Assembly (NCBI RefSeq): GCF_009601685.2
Contig: NZ_CP045701.2
Span: 310,001 to 374,000, forward strand
Length of the DNA: 64,000 nucleotides
From: Pseudomonas brassicacearum
GTDB lineage: Bacteria > Pseudomonadota > Gammaproteobacteria > Pseudomonadales > Pseudomonadaceae
Reading direction: 5' to 3'
Under the pieces are notes generated by a model. It saw only the letters and a program-made list of their open reading frames with translations. It searched no databases and was not told where the DNA came from. Shown piece by piece: positions 61,096 to 64,000 of this stretch. Made by a program: the position numbers and the translations under genes. Within the stretch, counting starts at the first letter, position 1. Every line of letters begins with the position of its first letter.

Positions 61096-63024
61096 ATGCA
61101 CAGCACCCTGGAACAGGTTTTCGGTTATCCACAGTTTCGTCCCGGTCAGGAGGCGGCCATCGGCGCCGTGCTGGCCGGTCGGTCGGCGGCGGCCATTTTT
61201 CCCACTGGCTCGGGCAAGTCCCTGTGTTATCAACTGCCGGCCCTGCTATTGCCACACCTGACCCTGGTGGTCTCGCCGTTGCTGGCGCTGATGCAGGACC
61301 AGTTGGCGTTCCTCAAGCGCCACGGCATTGCGGGGGCGAGTATCGATTCGGCCCAGGGCCGTGACGAAACCAACGACGCCATGGCGCGAGCCCGGTCGGG
61401 TGAGTTGAAGATCCTGATGATTTCCGTAGAGCGCCTGAAGAACGAGCGCTTTCGCAATTTCCTGCAGCAGGTGCCAATCTCGTTGCTGGTGGTGGACGAA
61501 GCCCACTGTATTTCGGAATGGGGGCATAACTTCCGACCTGACTACCTCAAGCTTCCCGATTACCAGCGCCAGTTCAACATTCCCCAAGTATTGCTGCTGA
61601 CGGCCACCGCGACACCCAAGGTCATCACCGACATGCAGGCGAAATTCGCCATCGCCGCCCCTGATGTGGTGACGACCGGTTTCTACCGGTCGAACCTCAA
61701 TCTGCTGGTCGAGCCCGTGAGTGGTGCCGACAAGCGCGAACGGCTGGTGCAATGGCTGGGCGAACGTGCCGGGCAGCCGAGCATCGTCTACGTGACCTTG
61801 CAGCGAACCGCCGAGCAGATCGCCGAACACCTGGGCCGGCACGGGATCGAGGCCGAGGCCTATCACGCCGGCTTGCCCCATGAACAACGTGAAGATATCC
61901 AGCGGCGGTTCATGGGCGGGCAATCCAATTGCATCGTCGCGACCATCGCTTTTGGCATGGGCATCGACAAGAGTGACATTCGCAACGTCGTGCATTTCGA
62001 CCTGCCCAAATCCATCGAAAACTACAGCCAGGAGATCGGCCGCGCCGGTCGGGACGGGCAGCCTTCCGATTGCCTGGTGCTGGCCAACCGCGACAGTCTC
62101 AACGTGCTGGAAAACTTTGTGTATGGCGATACGCCGGAGCTTGCGGGCATTCGTTGCGTGCTCGATGAACTGAAGGCCGCCGCTCCCGATGGGCAATGGG
62201 AGTTCTTGCTGGGACCCCTGGCGGACCAGAGCAACATACGGCAGTTGCCACTCAAGACGTTGCTGGTCCAGTTGGAGCTACGCGGGCTGATCGCGCCGCG
62301 CTATGCCTACTTCGCGGAGTACCGCTTCAAGTTCCTGACTGAGCCACAAGAATTGCTGGAGCGCTTCGAGGGCGAGCGAAGGGACTTCGTCTCGGCCATC
62401 ATCCAGACCTCCAGTCGCGCCCGGGCCTGGGCCACGGTGAACTTCGACGGGATGTACCAGCACTATCACGCTGAGCGTAATCGCGTGGTCAAGGCGCTGG
62501 ATTATTTCCAGGAAAAGGGCTGGATCGAGCTGGAAAGCAAACAGATGACCGAGGTGTACAGCGTGCTGGACGCGGACCTGGATGTGCAGGTCTTGAGCGC
62601 TGAGCTACACGCCTATTTCACCCGGCACGAACAAGGTGAAATCGCACGGATCCACGCCATGCTCGAGTTGTTCGCCACCGACCGTTGCCTGGGTTATCGC
62701 TTGGCGCAATATTTCGGCGACGAGAATGCGCCACGCCAGTGTGGTCATTGTTCGGTGTGCCATGGGCATGTCGCTCGCCTGCCGGAGCCGCCTGCGTTGC
62801 CAGCGCTTGTGGATAAGAATTTCGAGGCGTTGTGTGGCGACTTTATCCACAAGCATGAGCAGCACAGCGGCAGCGTGCCGTCTGCCGAGCGCCTGACCCG
62901 CTTCCTCTGCGCAATCAGCGTGCCGCTGTTCACCCGATTGAAGGCACGGAAGATCGGTGGGTATGCCGCACTGGAAGCGTATCCATACGCTGAAGTTCGT
63001 CAGTGGGCCCAAGCGCACCTGTGA
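61096..63024 (+). CDS. RecQ-family ATP-dependent DNA helicase
   Basis: A 642-residue 3-prime to 5-prime helicase with motif 0 FGYPQFRPGQEAAI, Walker A FPTGSGKSLCYQLP, DEAH in VVDEAHCISEWGHNF, motif VI QEIGRAGRDGQPSDC, and a zinc site of four cysteines (CLGYRLAQYF, then CGHCSVC). A clear HRDC domain is not evident in the last 90 residues. It may be the genome's RecQ or a second copy. Confidence 0.92.
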   Translation: MHSTLEQVFGYPQFRPGQEAAIGAVLAGRSAAAIFPTGSGKSLCYQLPALLLPHLTLVVSPLLALMQDQLAFLKRHGIAGASIDSAQGRDETNDAMARARSGELKILMISVERLKNERFRNFLQQVPISLLVVDEAHCISEWGHNFRPDYLKLPDYQRQFNIPQVLLLTATATPKVITDMQAKFAIAAPDVVTTGFYRSNLNLLVEPVSGADKRERLVQWLGERAGQPSIVYVTLQRTAEQIAEHLGRHGIEAEAYHAGLPHEQREDIQRRFMGGQSNCIVATIAFGMGIDKSDIRNVVHFDLPKSIENYSQEIGRAGRDGQPSDCLVLANRDSLNVLENFVYGDTPELAGIRCVLDELKAAAPDGQWEFLLGPLADQSNIRQLPLKTLLVQLELRGLIAPRYAYFAEYRFKFLTEPQELLERFEGERRDFVSAIIQTSSRARAWATVNFDGMYQHYHAERNRVVKALDYFQEKGWIELESKQMTEVYSVLDADLDVQVLSAELHAYFTRHEQGEIARIHAMLELFATDRCLGYRLAQYFGDENAPRQCGHCSVCHGHVARLPEPPALPALVDKNFEALCGDFIHKHEQHSGSVPSAERLTRFLCAISVPLFTRLKARKIGGYAALEAYPYAEVRQWAQAHL

Positions 63025-63131
63025 GCTGCATCCATCCGCTGAATACCCTTCATCACACGAATAAATTTCAAAAATATTCGGCGGCTGACTAAGGTGAAGG
63101 CTGTCTTCGGATCGCCAACAAGAGAGCCAAC

Positions 63132-64000
63132 ATGAGCCAGACACCTTTCGATATTCAGCGTGCCGCGGTGGTCGGTGCGGGCACCATGGGCCGGGGCATC
63201 GTGATGTGCCTGGCCAACGCTGGCGTGGCGGTGCAGTGGGTCGACAACAATCCGCAGATGCTCGAGCAGGCACTGCTGGCCGTGGCCGAGACCTATGCCC
63301 ATGGCGTGCGCCAGGGCCGTATCGACCAGGTCGAGGCTGACGCGCGGATCGCCCGGGTAACACGGGCGGATGATTATGCGGCGATCCGCAATGTGGACCT
63401 GGTGATCGAAGCGGTTTACGAAAACCTCGAACTCAAGCAGACCCTCTTTCGTGAGCTGGACGGCCTGCTCAAGCCCGAGGCTATCCTGGCGAGCAACACG
63501 TCGGCGCTGGACATCGATGCCATCGCCGCTGTCACCCGCCGGCCAGCCCAGGTCCTGGGCCTGCATTTCTTCAGCCCGGCGCACATCATGAAACTGCTGG
63601 AAATCGTTCGCGGCGCGCACACCTCCAAAGCAGTGCTGGACGCGGCGCTGGTGCTGGGCAAGCGCATGGGCAAGGTCAGCGTTGTCTCAGGCAATTGCCA
63701 TGGATTCATCGGCAACCGAATGCTTCATCCCTATGTGCTGGAAGCGCGCAAGATGTTGCTGGAGGGGGCATTCCCCCATCAGGTGGATGCGGCGTTGCAA
63801 GGCTTTGGCTTCGCCATGGGGCCGTTCCGTATGTACGACGTCGTTGGCATCGACCTGGAATGGCGCGCCCGTGAGCTGGCGGGCAAGGGCCAGGACGCGC
63901 CCGAGGTGCAGGTGGACAACCGGTTGTGCGAGCTGGGACGGTTCGGCCAGAAAAGCGGCAATGGGTACTATCACTACGAGCCGGGCAGTCGCCAGGCCGA
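63132..64000 (+). CDS. 3-hydroxyacyl-CoA dehydrogenase (partial, runs off the window)
   Basis: The frame starts at ATG 63132 and stays open for 289 codons to the edge. Residues 11-22 (AAVVGAGTMGRG) form the NAD-binding glycine motif; ASNTSALDIDAIA and GLHFFSPAHIMKLLEIVRG hold the catalytic Ser and His of the family. The C-terminal helical domain begins GFIGNRMLHPYVLEA. No enoyl-CoA hydratase domain precedes it, so this is a single-function enzyme or the first part of a larger one. It probably acts in fatty acid or aromatic degradation. Confidence 0.9.
   Translation, partial: MSQTPFDIQRAAVVGAGTMGRGIVMCLANAGVAVQWVDNNPQMLEQALLAVAETYAHGVRQGRIDQVEADARIARVTRADDYAAIRNVDLVIEAVYENLELKQTLFRELDGLLKPEAILASNTSALDIDAIAAVTRRPAQVLGLHFFSPAHIMKLLEIVRGAHTSKAVLDAALVLGKRMGKVSVVSGNCHGFIGNRMLHPYVLEARKMLLEGAFPHQVDAALQGFGFAMGPFRMYDVVGIDLEWRARELAGKGQDAPEVQVDNRLCELGRFGQKSGNGYYHYEPGSRQA

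Overview
The window is chromosomal DNA of a Pseudomonas, most likely of the P. fluorescens group. This rests on high GC, dense genes, many REP-type palindromes between genes, and gene strings that match conserved Pseudomonas blocks (rppH-ptsP-lgt-thyA; ilvA/rpiA; serA with a D-2-hydroxyglutarate dehydrogenase; gshA-tex-ompR/envZ-rimK-hslR-hslO-pckA). The species call is an inference. I see no rRNA, tRNA, CRISPR array, insertion sequence or prophage.

Layout. 0-3.4 kb: the end of an unidentified gene, then a TolC-like lipoprotein, an Asp/Asn beta-hydroxylase carrying a C-terminal Nif11-like domain, and a sulfotransferase, tightly packed. This is the most unusual locus and may be the export and modification end of a peptide system that starts upstream of the window. 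3.6-5.3 kb: slipin/NfeD membrane pair and a DUF2789 gene. 5.5-8.2 kb: serine hydrolase, an atypical sigma-54 AAA+ protein lacking GAFTGA, and an orphan MetQ-like protein; the hydrolase and MetQ promoters share a sequence motif. 8.3-9.5 kb: AAA ATPase. 9.7-14.9 kb: triABC-type RND pump with two adaptors. 15.1-17.8 kb: divergent cadA/cadR with a recognisable CadR operator. 18-25.6 kb: thyA, lgt, a TSUP permease, an NRDE protein, ptsP, rppH and a HAD phosphatase. 25.7-28.5 kb: small membrane protein, ilvA and rpiA. 28.6-30.6 kb: two tandem SdiA-regulated-type proteins. 30.8-34.3 kb: a FAH-family hydrolase and a D-2-hydroxyglutarate dehydrogenase, divergent from serA.

34.4-37.8 kb is accessory in character: DUF4399 protein, a short solute-binding protein, a methyltransferase, and a two-repeat protein of unknown function coupled to a 57-codon ORF and followed by an AT-rich stretch without genes. 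37.8-41.4 kb: cystine uptake (tcyJ, permease, ATPase) with D-cysteine desulfhydrase. 41.7-46.7 kb: betT with a perfect BetI-like palindrome, an SDR/LysR pair and an aldo/keto reductase. 46.9-59 kb: gshA, thioesterase, tex, ompR/envZ (AmgRS type), rimK/rimB, hslR, hslO and pckA. 59-60.9 kb: a DUF1493 acyl-carrier-like protein and a bacteriocin gene with an E3-type rRNase domain that appears broken by a frameshifting deletion, followed by a putative immunity gene. 61-64 kb: a RecQ-family helicase and the start of a 3-hydroxyacyl-CoA dehydrogenase.

Intergenic space is dominated by three palindromic repeat families. One holds a tandem array of the octamer AAAAGATC whose copy number differs at each of its six loci.
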